DNA of 45,743 bases from Oscillospiraceae bacterium (GTDB taxonomy: Bacteria > Bacillota > Clostridia > Oscillospirales > Oscillospiraceae): assembly GCA_017473225.1 (NCBI GenBank), contig JAFUMG010000012.1, positions 1 to 45,743 on the forward strand, in the 5' to 3' direction. Each line of letters begins with the position of its first letter. Position 1 is the first letter of the stretch. This document shows positions 24,092-31,492 of the stretch, in pieces. The notes below the pieces were generated by a model that did not search any database, was not told where the DNA came from, and was given only the letters and a program-made list of their open reading frames with translations. The position numbers were made by a program, and so were the translations under genes.

Positions 24092-25414
24092 ATGAAGACG
24101 CCCATCTGTGATTTTGTCCGGCGGTACGCCCAAAGCGACGCGCTGCGGCTCCACATGCCGGGGCATAAGGGCCAGGGCCCTTTGGGCTGTGAAGCGCTGG
24201 ATATCACCGAGATCGCCGGAGCGGACAGCCTGTATGAAGCCTCCGGCATCATCGCCGAAAGCGAAGCCAACGCCAGCGCCCTGTTTGGCTGCGATACCTT
24301 CTATTCCACGGAAGGCTCCTCCCAGTGCATCCGGGCTATGCTGTATCTGGCCGGGCTGGACGCCAGGAAGCGGGGAAAGACGCCCCGGATCGCCGCGGGA
24401 CGGAATGTCCATAAGACCTTCCTCAGCGCCGCCGCGCTGCTGGATCTGGATGTGGTGTGGCTGTACCCGGAGACGGAGGAGACTTTCCTCTCCTGCCGGA
24501 TCAGCCCGGCCCGGTTGGAGGCGGCGCTGGCGGCGGGCGGCATCACGGCGGTGTATCTGACCAGCCCCGATTATCTGGGGGCCGGGGCGGATATTGCCGC
24601 CCTGGCGGCAGTGTGCCACCGCCACGGGGCGCTGCTGCTGGTGGACTGCGCCCACGGGGCCTATCTGCGGTTTCTGCCAGGCTCCCGGCATCCGATGGAC
24701 CTGGGAGCGGACCTCTGCTGCGCTTCCGCCCATAAGACGCTGCCGGTGCTCACCGGGGGAGCCTATCTGCATGTGGCGCCGCCTGATCTTTCCCGGCAGG
24801 CGAAGAATGCCCTGGCTCTCTTCGGCTCCACGAGCCCCTCCTATCTGATCCTGCAGTCCCTGGACCGGGCGAATGCATATCTGGAGGACTACCCCCGGAG
24901 ACTGGCGGAATTCCTGCCCCGGGCGGCGGAGCTGAAGGAGCGGCTGGCAGCCCATGGCTACCGCCTGTATGGAGACGAGCCCCTGAAGGTGACCATCGCG
25001 TCCAAAGCTTACGGCTACACCGGCACCGATCTGGCGCGGCTCCTGCTGGAGCAAAACATTATCTGCGAATTCGCGGACCCAGATTTTCTGGTGCTGATGC
25101 TGACGCCGGAGACCGGGCCGGCCGGATCACAGCGGCTGGAAGACGCGCTGACGGCCATTCCCCGAAGGGAACCACTGACCTCCCAGCCGCCCATAATCCC
25201 AAGAGCCCGGCGGGTCCTTTCCATCCGGGAGGCGGCGCTGGCGCCTTCGGAAACGCTGCCGGCAGACCAATGCGCTGGAAGGATCCTGTCCGCGGCGTCG
25301 GTGGGCTGCCCCCCGGCGGTGCCGATCCTGGTCTGCGGCGAACGGATCGATGAAGGGGCGGTTGCGTGCTTTCAATATTACAGCATCGGGACCTGCACGG
25401 TCGTTGAAGAATAA
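24092..25414 (+). CDS. Orn/Lys/Arg-type PLP decarboxylase
   Basis: A 440-residue fold-type I pyridoxal-phosphate enzyme of the Orn/Lys/Arg decarboxylase family (YaaO-like, shorter than the inducible enzymes). Early motifs are LRLHMPGHKGQGPL and SGIIAESEANASALFG with the STEGSSQ loop. The PLP lysine is K215 in CASAHKTLPVLTGGAYLHV, preceded by the Asp in VDCAHGAYLRF. It begins 1 nt after the scfB stop with a weak ribosome site, so translation depends on scfB. The C-terminal domain after residue about 350 is short. Substrate is uncertain; arginine, lysine or ornithine are possible. Confidence 0.88.
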   Translation: MKTPICDFVRRYAQSDALRLHMPGHKGQGPLGCEALDITEIAGADSLYEASGIIAESEANASALFGCDTFYSTEGSSQCIRAMLYLAGLDARKRGKTPRIAAGRNVHKTFLSAAALLDLDVVWLYPETEETFLSCRISPARLEAALAAGGITAVYLTSPDYLGAGADIAALAAVCHRHGALLLVDCAHGAYLRFLPGSRHPMDLGADLCCASAHKTLPVLTGGAYLHVAPPDLSRQAKNALALFGSTSPSYLILQSLDRANAYLEDYPRRLAEFLPRAAELKERLAAHGYRLYGDEPLKVTIASKAYGYTGTDLARLLLEQNIICEFADPDFLVLMLTPETGPAGSQRLEDALTAIPRREPLTSQPPIIPRARRVLSIREAALAPSETLPADQCAGRILSAASVGCPPAVPILVCGERIDEGAVACFQYYSIGTCTVVEE

Positions 25415-25419
25415 AAAAA

Positions 25420-25450
25420 GCGTCATCCGTTTTCAGCGGATGACGCTTTT
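25420..25450. terminator. Bidirectional terminator after the decarboxylase
   Basis: GCGTCATCCG / CGGATGACGC stem flanked by AAAAAAA on one side and TTTT on the other, so it can stop transcription both ways. Confidence 0.88.
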
Positions 25451-25469
25451 GTGCTTGTTAAAGAACTTT

Positions 25470-25674
25470 AAATTGTAGTTTGGCGCACAGTTAAAAAGAA
25501 TCATGTCATTGCGAGCCAGCGCGCACGCTGGCGTGGCAATCCCCCGGATCTTCCGTGGACTTACAAGGATGGGAACTGTAATTTTCCTGGATATACCAAG
25601 ACTTTTTGACATCTAACTCAGGTGCGCCGCCGTCGGAGATTGCCACGCCAGTGTGCGCACTGGCTCGCAATGAC
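25470..25674. repeat. TCATTGCGAGCC-type inverted-repeat element
   Basis: Arms at 25505-25541 (GTCATTGCGAGCCAG..GGCAATC) and 25638-25674 are nearly perfect inverted 37-bp repeats. Each arm contains its own palindrome (CCAGTGTGCGCACTGG in the right arm). About 97 nt lie between them. An AAATTGTAG end like that of the 243-bp family sits just to the left at 25470. Same family as 40522-40653. Confidence 0.85.
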
Positions 25675-25696
25675 GTGCTTATTTTGAGGCTTTTTT

Positions 25697-26542
25697 CTAC
25701 GCCTTTCCGGCACTGCCGAAAAGGGTGATCTTGTTAGCGACCACCTTTTTCATGGCGGCGATCTCATAGGGGATCAGGCCCATCATGGATCTCGCGCCGG
25801 CGGCGAGGCCTTCCTCAATGCCGGCCTTGCCTGCCTTGTCGATGTCGGTGAAGATGTTCACCTTGCAGACGCCCTCCCGCACGGCGGTCCGGAAATCCTC
25901 ATCGGACAGGCCGCTGCCGCCGTGGAGCACCAGGGGCACCCCGGTGCACTGGGAAATGTCGGTGATCCGCTGGAAGTCCAGCTTCGGCGGGAATTTGTAG
26001 TCGCCGTGGGCATTGCCCACCGCCACAGCCAGAGCATCCACACCGGTGCGCTTCACGAAATCCTCCGCCATGGCGGGGTCCGTATAATAATCGCTGGGAT
26101 CCGCCAGCCTGCCGGCGCCCTCGTTGTCGCCCACATGGCCCAGCTCGCCTTCCACGGTGGCGCCCATGGCGTGGCAGATCTTCACCATTTCCGCCACCTT
26201 CGCCACATTTTCCTCGTACCCATCCGTGGAGCAGTCGTACATGATGGAGGTGAAGCCCAGCTGCAGGGCTTCCATGCACTTTTCGAAGGTCAGGCCGTGG
26301 TCATAGTGGACGCAGACGGGGACCTTCGCCTTTTTCGCCATGGGGATCAGGTATTCCGCCACCCGCTCCAGACTCATGGCCGGCAGCAGCACCTGGGCGG
26401 TGCCCACGATCACCGGGGCGTTCAGCTCCTCGGCGGTCTCAATGACGGCCCGGGCCATTTCCACATTCACGGCGTTGAAAAAGCCCACGCCGTACCGTCC
26501 CTCCCGGGCCCTGCCCAGGATCTCTTTCATATTGACTAGCAT
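25697..26542 (-). CDS. Class II ketose-bisphosphate aldolase
   Basis: A 281-residue zinc-dependent aldolase that splits a ketose bisphosphate (fructose or tagatose 1,6-type) into dihydroxyacetone phosphate and an aldehyde phosphate. Family features are VCVHYDHG (metal histidine and catalytic Asp), GFTSIMYDCS, VEGELGHVGD, VGNAHGDYK and PLVLHGGSG with the second metal His, then KVNIFTD. It starts at ATG 26542 with GAGGTAATCAAA before it. It follows the kinase gene, across a 217-nt gap holding a repeat, in the same direction. Confidence 0.92.
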   Translation of the reverse strand: MLVNMKEILGRAREGRYGVGFFNAVNVEMARAVIETAEELNAPVIVGTAQVLLPAMSLERVAEYLIPMAKKAKVPVCVHYDHGLTFEKCMEALQLGFTSIMYDCSTDGYEENVAKVAEMVKICHAMGATVEGELGHVGDNEGAGRLADPSDYYTDPAMAEDFVKRTGVDALAVAVGNAHGDYKFPPKLDFQRITDISQCTGVPLVLHGGSGLSDEDFRTAVREGVCKVNIFTDIDKAGKAGIEEGLAAGARSMMGLIPYEIAAMKKVVANKITLFGSAGKA

Positions 26543-26603
26543 TTTGATTACCTCATATTTCCTGTGTCAAAGAGCTGCGAATTGCAGATTATCGCGCTGC
26601 ATC

Positions 26604-26731
26604 GTGAAATGCAGAATGCCGAATGCTAAATGCAAAATTGCGGTATTTCCTGCGGAAATGATTTTAAATCGTGCGCTTTGCGCACACTATCATTCTGTAT
26701 TTTGCATTTTGAATTTTGCATTGCCATACCG
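26604..26731. repeat. Second copy of the ATGATTTTAA-core palindromic repeat
   Basis: Same plan as 907-1010: reiterated short words (AAATGCAGAATGC, AATGCTAAATGC) on the left, core ATGATTTTAA, hairpin TGTGCGC/GCGCACA-type, then TTTTGCATTTTGAATTTTGC on the right. It lies between the PfkB kinase gene and the aldolase gene. Confidence 0.75.
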
Positions 26732-26759
26732 ATGGCAGAGCGAAAACTACACTGTCACC

Positions 26760-27872
26760 TTACATCGTCTCCCAGCCGGATGCGATTCTCTCTTCCAGTT
26801 CCTTCAGGGGCTTCAGGCCGCTGAGGGCATCGTAGGCCGTCACGGCGCAGGCGCCTTCCGCCGCGGCCAGGGCGGCGCATTGCGCGGGGCTGCGGCCCTC
26901 TGCCGCCGCCATCAGGAAGGCTGCGATGCTGGTATCCCCCGCGCCGGTGCCGGAGAGCACTTGATCCGCCCGGAAGCAGGGCTGAATCCCCTCCTTCGAG
27001 GCCCAGCTTTCCGCGTCCAGGCCCAGACGGCTGCCCACCCGGGCCATGGCATCCTTCCCGGCGGTGCGGTAATACATGCCGCTGGTGCCGCACTTGATCA
27101 GCACCGCTTTCGCGCCCAGCTCCAGGCATTTGGCCGCCAGGGGCTTCACATCCGCCTCCATGTCCAGTCCCTCTGCCATGTCGCCGCCCCGGGCCGTCAG
27201 CGTGTCATAGCGCTCCCGGTCCAGCATGAAGCACAGCTCCTCAAAGCTGGGGACGAAAAAGTCCGTATAAGGCAGTGCCGCCGCCAGAATGGCTTCCCAG
27301 TCGGCCCGGCCGGCGTCGGAATTGGGATCCACGTTGGTCATATCCAGACTGGTGGCAATATCATGCTCCTTCACCCGGCGCAGGATCGCCGCCAGCTCCC
27401 TGCCGCCGTTTTCGTAGAGGGTCTTCATAACAGGGGGATAGCCGAAGTGGAACAGCGCCGCGCCTTCCAGCGCCTCCTCCGGGATGTCGGAGTTGGTAAA
27501 GGTATTGTTGGCGCCGGGGCTGTGGAGGAAGATCCGGTCGATCCCCGGAATGGCCAGCACCACGGAATAGGAGGTGGAGCTGCTGTCATCCACGATAAGA
27601 CCGCCGGCTCCATAGCCTGCCAGCAGGTCCCGGATCATGGCGCCGAAGGCGTCGTTTCCCACCTTGCCCAGCAGCTGCACGTCCGCCCCGAGAATTTTCA
27701 GGGCCAGACCCGTGTTGGCCACGCTGCCGCCGGTATGGACGTCCGCGCCGTTCATATGGATCAGCCGTCCCGGCACCAGCAGATCGCTGATCCGCTCGCT
27801 TTTGGTATCCCGCGGGAACACCGGGGTGATGTCGATGCAGATATGTCCCGCGGCTATGATTTTCTGATTCAT
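26760..27872 (-). CDS. PfkB-family carbohydrate kinase
   Basis: A 370-residue sugar kinase of the ribokinase/PfkB family. The N-terminal segment GADVHTGGSVANTGLALKILGADVQLLGKVGND carries the sugar-binding glycine motif. The C-terminal GTGAGDTSIAAFL holds the catalytic Asp. Substrate class is not evident; tagatose-6-phosphate, 1-phosphofructo- and fructokinases all belong here. Next to an isomerase and a class II aldolase it would supply the phosphate needed for the aldolase reaction. Start ATG 27872, with AAAGGAG 9 nt before it. An intercistronic hairpin lies upstream. Confidence 0.87.
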   Translation of the reverse strand: MNQKIIAAGHICIDITPVFPRDTKSERISDLLVPGRLIHMNGADVHTGGSVANTGLALKILGADVQLLGKVGNDAFGAMIRDLLAGYGAGGLIVDDSSSTSYSVVLAIPGIDRIFLHSPGANNTFTNSDIPEEALEGAALFHFGYPPVMKTLYENGGRELAAILRRVKEHDIATSLDMTNVDPNSDAGRADWEAILAAALPYTDFFVPSFEELCFMLDRERYDTLTARGGDMAEGLDMEADVKPLAAKCLELGAKAVLIKCGTSGMYYRTAGKDAMARVGSRLGLDAESWASKEGIQPCFRADQVLSGTGAGDTSIAAFLMAAAEGRSPAQCAALAAAEGACAVTAYDALSGLKPLKELEERIASGWETM

Positions 27873-27893
27873 GGGCTTTCGCTCCTTTGGAGA

Positions 27894-27915
27894 GGGCCCC
27901 TCGGAAGAGGGGCCC
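27894..27915 (-). other. Intercistronic hairpin
   Basis: 9-bp perfect stem GGGCCCCTC / GAGGGGCCC with a 4-nt loop, 8 nt after the stop of the isomerase-like gene, without a U-run; probably mRNA processing or stability, not termination. Confidence 0.7.
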
Positions 27916-27923
27916 GGTGATCA

Positions 27924-28958
27924 TCAAACAATACCCATCAGCAGGTTCATGGTGTACATTTCCAGCTGCTCGAATTTCCGCGCTTCGATGAGCTTGTTCG
28001 CGTACTCGTAGTCGTAGCGGGCCACCTTTTCCTCCAGGGCCTTGAACACATCCAGAGAATTCTTCAGATGCTCATAGCTGTCCTCGTCGGAGGTGGTGCG
28101 CATGGCCTTCACGTCCAGGCCCACATACTCGCCCTTGGAGCCGTAATCGTTCTCCACCAGCACCTTCACCTGATTGAAGGCGGAGCGCAGATTCTCCACG
28201 CCGAAGGACTTGTCCTGGTCATAGCGGATGCCGTTCTGATCGTTCAGGTGGACGGTGAACAGCTTGCCGAAGGCCATGGCGAAGCCGATCTCGTTGGCAG
28301 GATCCAGGCCGGCCAGCACCGCATGGGCGGATTCCAGATTGCCGCCCACCCGCTTGGGGTCGATGGTGGCGGCGGAGACGGCCATGACGTGGCCGATGGT
28401 GCCGCAGATGGAGCGGTCGATGGGCTCATTGGGCTTGGGCTCGATGCAGATGCGGATGGTCTCGTCATAGGCGAGCATCTGGTTGATGGCCTCCACCAGC
28501 TGTTTGGTGGCCCAGACGGGGCTCTTGCTTTCGGCGCAGAGGGTGCCCTCCCGGGCCAGCCACAGGACGATCAGGTCGCAGCCCAGCTCCCGGGCGATGT
28601 CGATGGACCGCAGGGAGCGCCACATAGCGAAGTCCCGGTCCTCCTTGCGGCTGCTCATGTAGCCGCCGTCCTGGGTATGGGGGTCCATCCACAGCCGGGG
28701 AGCCACGAACTCCGCCTTCAGGCCGTACTTATCCAGCAGCTTCTTCACGCCCCGGGCATACTCCTTGATCTCCTCCTCGGTCATGTTGTTCATGTTGGGG
28801 ACCGCGTCGTCATCATGGAACTGGATGGCGGAGAAGCCCAGCTCGGCAAACTTTTTGAACTTCTCTTCCAGATCGATGGGCTGGCGGGTCTCGGGGCCGT
28901 AAGAATCGGCGCCGGTATGGACATTCCAGGGGCCTACGGAAAACTTGAATTTGGACAT
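27924..28958 (-). CDS. Xylose-isomerase-family sugar isomerase
   Basis: A 344-residue TIM-barrel enzyme matching bacterial xylose isomerases of the short (Streptomyces-like) type. EPKPNEP (about residue 184) and VGGNLESAHAVLAG correspond to metal-binding Glu and His segments; HLNDQNGIRYDQD is the second metal site. FHDDDAVPN near the N-terminus has the family Asp residues. It is shorter than the usual 380-440 residues. Start ATG 28958 has AGGAGG before it; a longer in-frame reading reaches upstream but has no site. It leads the operon with the PfkB kinase and class II aldolase. D-xylose or a different aldose are both possible. Confidence 0.83.
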   Translation of the reverse strand: MSKFKFSVGPWNVHTGADSYGPETRQPIDLEEKFKKFAELGFSAIQFHDDDAVPNMNNMTEEEIKEYARGVKKLLDKYGLKAEFVAPRLWMDPHTQDGGYMSSRKEDRDFAMWRSLRSIDIARELGCDLIVLWLAREGTLCAESKSPVWATKQLVEAINQMLAYDETIRICIEPKPNEPIDRSICGTIGHVMAVSAATIDPKRVGGNLESAHAVLAGLDPANEIGFAMAFGKLFTVHLNDQNGIRYDQDKSFGVENLRSAFNQVKVLVENDYGSKGEYVGLDVKAMRTTSDEDSYEHLKNSLDVFKALEEKVARYDYEYANKLIEARKFEQLEMYTMNLLMGIV

Positions 28959-29215
28959 ATGAATTCCTCCTGTATCATATTTCTGTTTTCTATATTTGAT
29001 TTTACAGGAAACGCCCCCGGCGCACATTCACTATTTCGCTTCAAAAAACAGATAAGTTTGCTTTTGTAGAGATACCCAAAGCCGTGCGGACGGATTTATT
29101 CAAACTGAACAAGCGGCCCGGTGAACCCCGGGCTTTTATGGCTCTTGTCCTACGGAAGAATGATTAATTTGTCTGTATTTGGTCGATAAGTTTGTGATTC
29201 TTAAAATCCAGGCAT
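28959..29215. other. Divergent intergenic region between isomerase-like gene and second AraC
   Basis: No convincing gene. A reading frame at 29084-29167 (GTG start, 27 codons, ending ALVLRKND) is open well upstream too, but has no good ribosome site. A weak hairpin GCCCGG / CCGGGC followed by TTTT lies near 29114-29136. The region carries the promoters of both divergent transcripts and likely AraC sites. Confidence 0.5.
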
Positions 29216-29244
29216 TTGACAGGAGCTGGGCCGTATTATATAAT
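29216..29244 (+). promoter_or_regulatory. Perfect-consensus promoter of the second AraC regulator
   Basis: TTGACA (29216-29221), 17-nt spacer, TATAAT (29239-29244): both hexamers are exact sigma-A consensus. The start codon is about 22 nt after the expected +1. Confidence 0.88.
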
Positions 29245-29272
29245 GGGATCAAAAAAGCGGGAGGTTTGCGCT

Positions 29273-30244
29273 GTGGCACAGGAATACGAGATCGTCAATC
29301 ATCCCCGGCTGCGGAATCTGAACGTGTTTCTGGTGCGGCTGGTTTCCAGAACGTCACACATCCATCAGGAGCTGGAGCTGGGGCTGATCCTGGAGGGAAA
29401 GACCCGGCTGGTGACCGGGTCCGAAGCCCTGCCGCTGGAACGGGGCGGGATGTACCTGATCAATCCCATGGAGGCCCATGAATTCCTCGCCGACGGCGAC
29501 GGAGCGCTGATCCTGTCGATCCAGATCTCCCCCCGGTTCCTGGACGCCTTTTCGGAGGATCAACCCCGGTCCCGGTTCCTGGGCAGTCCCCGGCTCCGGG
29601 ACCATATCCCGGAGGGGGATGCGCGGTACCGGGTCCTCTGGGCCCTGTGCGTGGAGCTGGCATACTCCTACCTCGGCAGCCAACCGGAGCAGGGCTGCCA
29701 GTGCTTCGGCCTGGCGGCGCAGCTGATGGCGCTGCTGAAGCGGCAGCTTCCCTCCGGCCCGGAGCCGGAAGAGAACGCCCGGCAGTCGGACCGGATCCTC
29801 TCCATTCTCGATCATATCGAAGCGAACTATACCCACAAGCTGCTGCTGGAGGACATTGCCCGGCGGGAGGGCCTGTCCATGCCCTATCTTTCCCACCTGT
29901 TCAAGGACACCCTTGGGGTCAGCTTCCAGGAATATCTGAAGGAAAAGCGCTTTGAGCACGCCTGCAATCTCATCGCCACCACCCAGCGGAAGATCCTGGA
30001 TATCAGCATCAGCAGCGGCTTTTCCGATGTCCGCTATCTGACGAAGCTGTTCCAGGAGCGCTACAGCTGCACCCCCAGAGAATTCCGCAGCCACCGGGCC
30101 GCCCCTGCCAGAAAGGATGACCGCGCGCCGGAGAGCGCCCAGTTTTTCTTCACCCGGGAGGACGCCTTGCGCCTGCTGTCCCCCATCCGCCGGCAGATGA
30201 TCGAAGAAGCCGGCCGGATCCCCATCACCGCCCTGTGGCAGTAA
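29273..30244 (+). CDS. AraC-family transcriptional regulator (second)
   Basis: 323 residues from GTG 29273, which has GGAGG 8 nt before it. The N-terminal cupin part (SHIHQELELGLILEGKTRLV, LERGGMYLINPMEAHEF) is like the first AraC protein. The DNA-binding part has HIEANYTHKLLLEDIARREG, SMPYLSHLFKDTLG and GFSDVRYLTKLFQERYSCTPREFR. A tail of about 45 residues follows (PESAQFFFTREDALRLL), with a counterpart in the first regulator. It is divergent from the isomerase-kinase-aldolase operon, which it probably controls. A terminator follows. Confidence 0.9.
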   Translation: MAQEYEIVNHPRLRNLNVFLVRLVSRTSHIHQELELGLILEGKTRLVTGSEALPLERGGMYLINPMEAHEFLADGDGALILSIQISPRFLDAFSEDQPRSRFLGSPRLRDHIPEGDARYRVLWALCVELAYSYLGSQPEQGCQCFGLAAQLMALLKRQLPSGPEPEENARQSDRILSILDHIEANYTHKLLLEDIARREGLSMPYLSHLFKDTLGVSFQEYLKEKRFEHACNLIATTQRKILDISISSGFSDVRYLTKLFQERYSCTPREFRSHRAAPARKDDRAPESAQFFFTREDALRLLSPIRRQMIEEAGRIPITALWQ

Positions 30245-30251
30245 AAAAACG

Positions 30252-30284
30252 AATGGCGCGCGGATATCCCGCGCGCCATTTTTT
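30252..30284. terminator. Bidirectional terminator between AraC and HxlR genes
   Basis: AATGGCGCGCGG / CCGCGCGCCATT 12-bp stem, flanked by TTTTT on the plus side and AAAAAAAC on the other, serving both convergent genes. Confidence 0.85.
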
Positions 30285-30639
30285 ATATGTACTTCTCCCC
30301 CCAGCGGGCCAGCTCGGTAAACACCGGCAGGAGGGCCTTGCCCTTCTCGGTCAGGGAATATTCCACATGGGGCGGGATCTCATTGAACTGCTCCCGGTGG
30401 ACGATCCCCACCTCCTCCAGATCCCGCAGGGTGGTGGAGAGCATGGTGTTGGTGATCCGGGGCACCGCCTTTTTCAGCTCGCCGAAGCGGCAGGTCCCGT
30501 GCTTGCACAGCTCATAAATGATGTGGGTACGCCATTTTCCGCTGAGCAGCTCCAGCGTCCGGCGCACAGGGCAGCTATCGCTGACCTTTCCGGTCAGCAC
30601 CCGCTGCAAATATTCTTCCGCGGTCAGTTCCTTTTTCAT
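30283..30639 (-). CDS. HxlR-family transcriptional regulator
   Basis: A 118-residue winged-helix protein. CPVRRTLELLSGKWRTHIIYELCKHGTCRFGELKKAVPRITNTMLSTTLRDLEEVGIVHR is the whole HxlR domain, including the near-N-terminal cysteine (C23) often used for redox or electrophile sensing. The start ATG 30639 has GGAGG 5 nt before it. It is divergent from a flavodoxin gene, and a palindrome overlaps that gene's -10. This arrangement is typical of redox-stress regulators controlling a neighbouring flavoprotein. Confidence 0.92.
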   Translation of the reverse strand: MKKELTAEEYLQRVLTGKVSDSCPVRRTLELLSGKWRTHIIYELCKHGTCRFGELKKAVPRITNTMLSTTLRDLEEVGIVHREQFNEIPPHVEYSLTEKGKALLPVFTELARWGEKYI

Positions 30640-30688
30640 AGCATCCTCCGGTACACTCAAAAGTACCATGTATGATTTATCTGCGTAC

Positions 30689-30717
30689 TTGTGAAGTATT
30701 ATTATACATAGTATAAT
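30689..30717 (+). promoter_or_regulatory. Flavodoxin promoter with palindromic operator
   Basis: -35 TTGTGA (30689-30694), 17-nt spacer, perfect -10 TATAAT (30712-30717). The palindrome ATTATAC-ATA-GTATAAT (30701-30717) overlaps the -10, so HxlR binding would block transcription. GTAC motifs around 30651-30690 may be further sites. Confidence 0.7.
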
Positions 30718-30750
30718 ATCCGTACCAATAAAATGCAAGGAGATTTCCAT

Positions 30751-31188
30751 ATGAAAACCGCAATTATCTATTATTCCCGCCATCACAGCAATACCAAGAA
30801 GCTCATCGACGCCATCGCCGCGGAGCATGAGGTGACCGCCATCGACGCCGCCGAGGTCCAGACCGCGGACCTGAGCGGCTACGACCTGGTGGGCTTCGCT
30901 TCCGGCATCTACTATTCCAAGTTCCACAAGACCGTGCTGGAATTCGCGGAAAAGAACCTGCCCGCCTGCAAAGATGTCTTCTTCCTGTATACCTACGGCG
31001 CCGAGAAGAAGGGCTATACCGCCGCCATCACCGCCGCTGTCCAGAAGCACAGCGCGAAGATCCGTGGTGAGTACGGCTGCTTCGGCTTCAATACCTTCGG
31101 CCCCTTCAAGCTCATCGGCGGCATCGCCAAGGGCCACCCCGACGCCCAGGACCTCCGCGGCGCTGTGGATTTCTTTAATAGCCTGTAA
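30751..31188 (+). CDS. Flavodoxin-like protein
   Basis: 145 residues, starting at ATG 30751 with AAGGAGAT 7 nt before it. YYSRHHSNTKKLIDAI is the FMN phosphate-binding loop, and LVGFASGIYYSKFHKTVLEF and FFLYTYGAEKKGY match the other flavin-contact loops. It probably carries electrons or acts as a small NAD(P)H-linked flavoprotein in oxidative stress. Regulated by the divergent HxlR. Confidence 0.88.
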   Translation: MKTAIIYYSRHHSNTKKLIDAIAAEHEVTAIDAAEVQTADLSGYDLVGFASGIYYSKFHKTVLEFAEKNLPACKDVFFLYTYGAEKKGYTAAITAAVQKHSAKIRGEYGCFGFNTFGPFKLIGGIAKGHPDAQDLRGAVDFFNSL

Positions 31189-31195
31189 AGTCTTT

Positions 31196-31422
31196 GAATT
31201 GTAGTCTGATTCACTGTTCACAACCCCACTTGGCTCTCCCTCTGGGAGAGCTGGCACACCGAAGGCGTGACTCTGCGCCCGCAGGCGCGTTTCGGAGCGC
31301 AACCGCCCGAAGGGCGGCTCTTAGCGCGGAGATGAGAGGGCCCTCTCCGCCCCTTCGGGGCACCTCTCCCAAAGGGAGAGGTAAGTTAGGCGCTCCCGCG
31401 CCAGTGCGTTAAACTACAATTT
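31196..31422. repeat. Third type of dispersed repeat, sharing ends with the 243-bp element
   Basis: The left end is GAATTGTAGT and the right end is GGCGCTCCCGCGCCAGTGCGTTAAACTACAATTT-like, equal to the right end of the 243-bp family. The interior differs: CTCTCCCTCTGGGAGAG / CTCTCCCAAAGGGAGAG mirrored segments and a GCGCCCGCAGGCGC hairpin. It is noncoding and fills most of the 304-nt gap between the flavodoxin and glmS genes. Confidence 0.8.
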
Positions 31423-31452
31423 CAAAATCGCATCTCCTCTACGATGCTCCGA

Positions 31453-31482
31453 ACTGCCCGCGCTTTGGCGCGGGCAGTTTTT
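31453..31482 (+). terminator. Hairpin at the 3' end of glmS
   Basis: ACTGCCCGCGC / GCGCGGGCAGT stem with loop TTTG. The T-run is on the plus side, so it mainly stops plus-strand transcripts leaving the flavodoxin; the same stem may protect the glmS 3' end. Confidence 0.65.
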
Positions 31483-31492
31483 GTTTTCCGCG

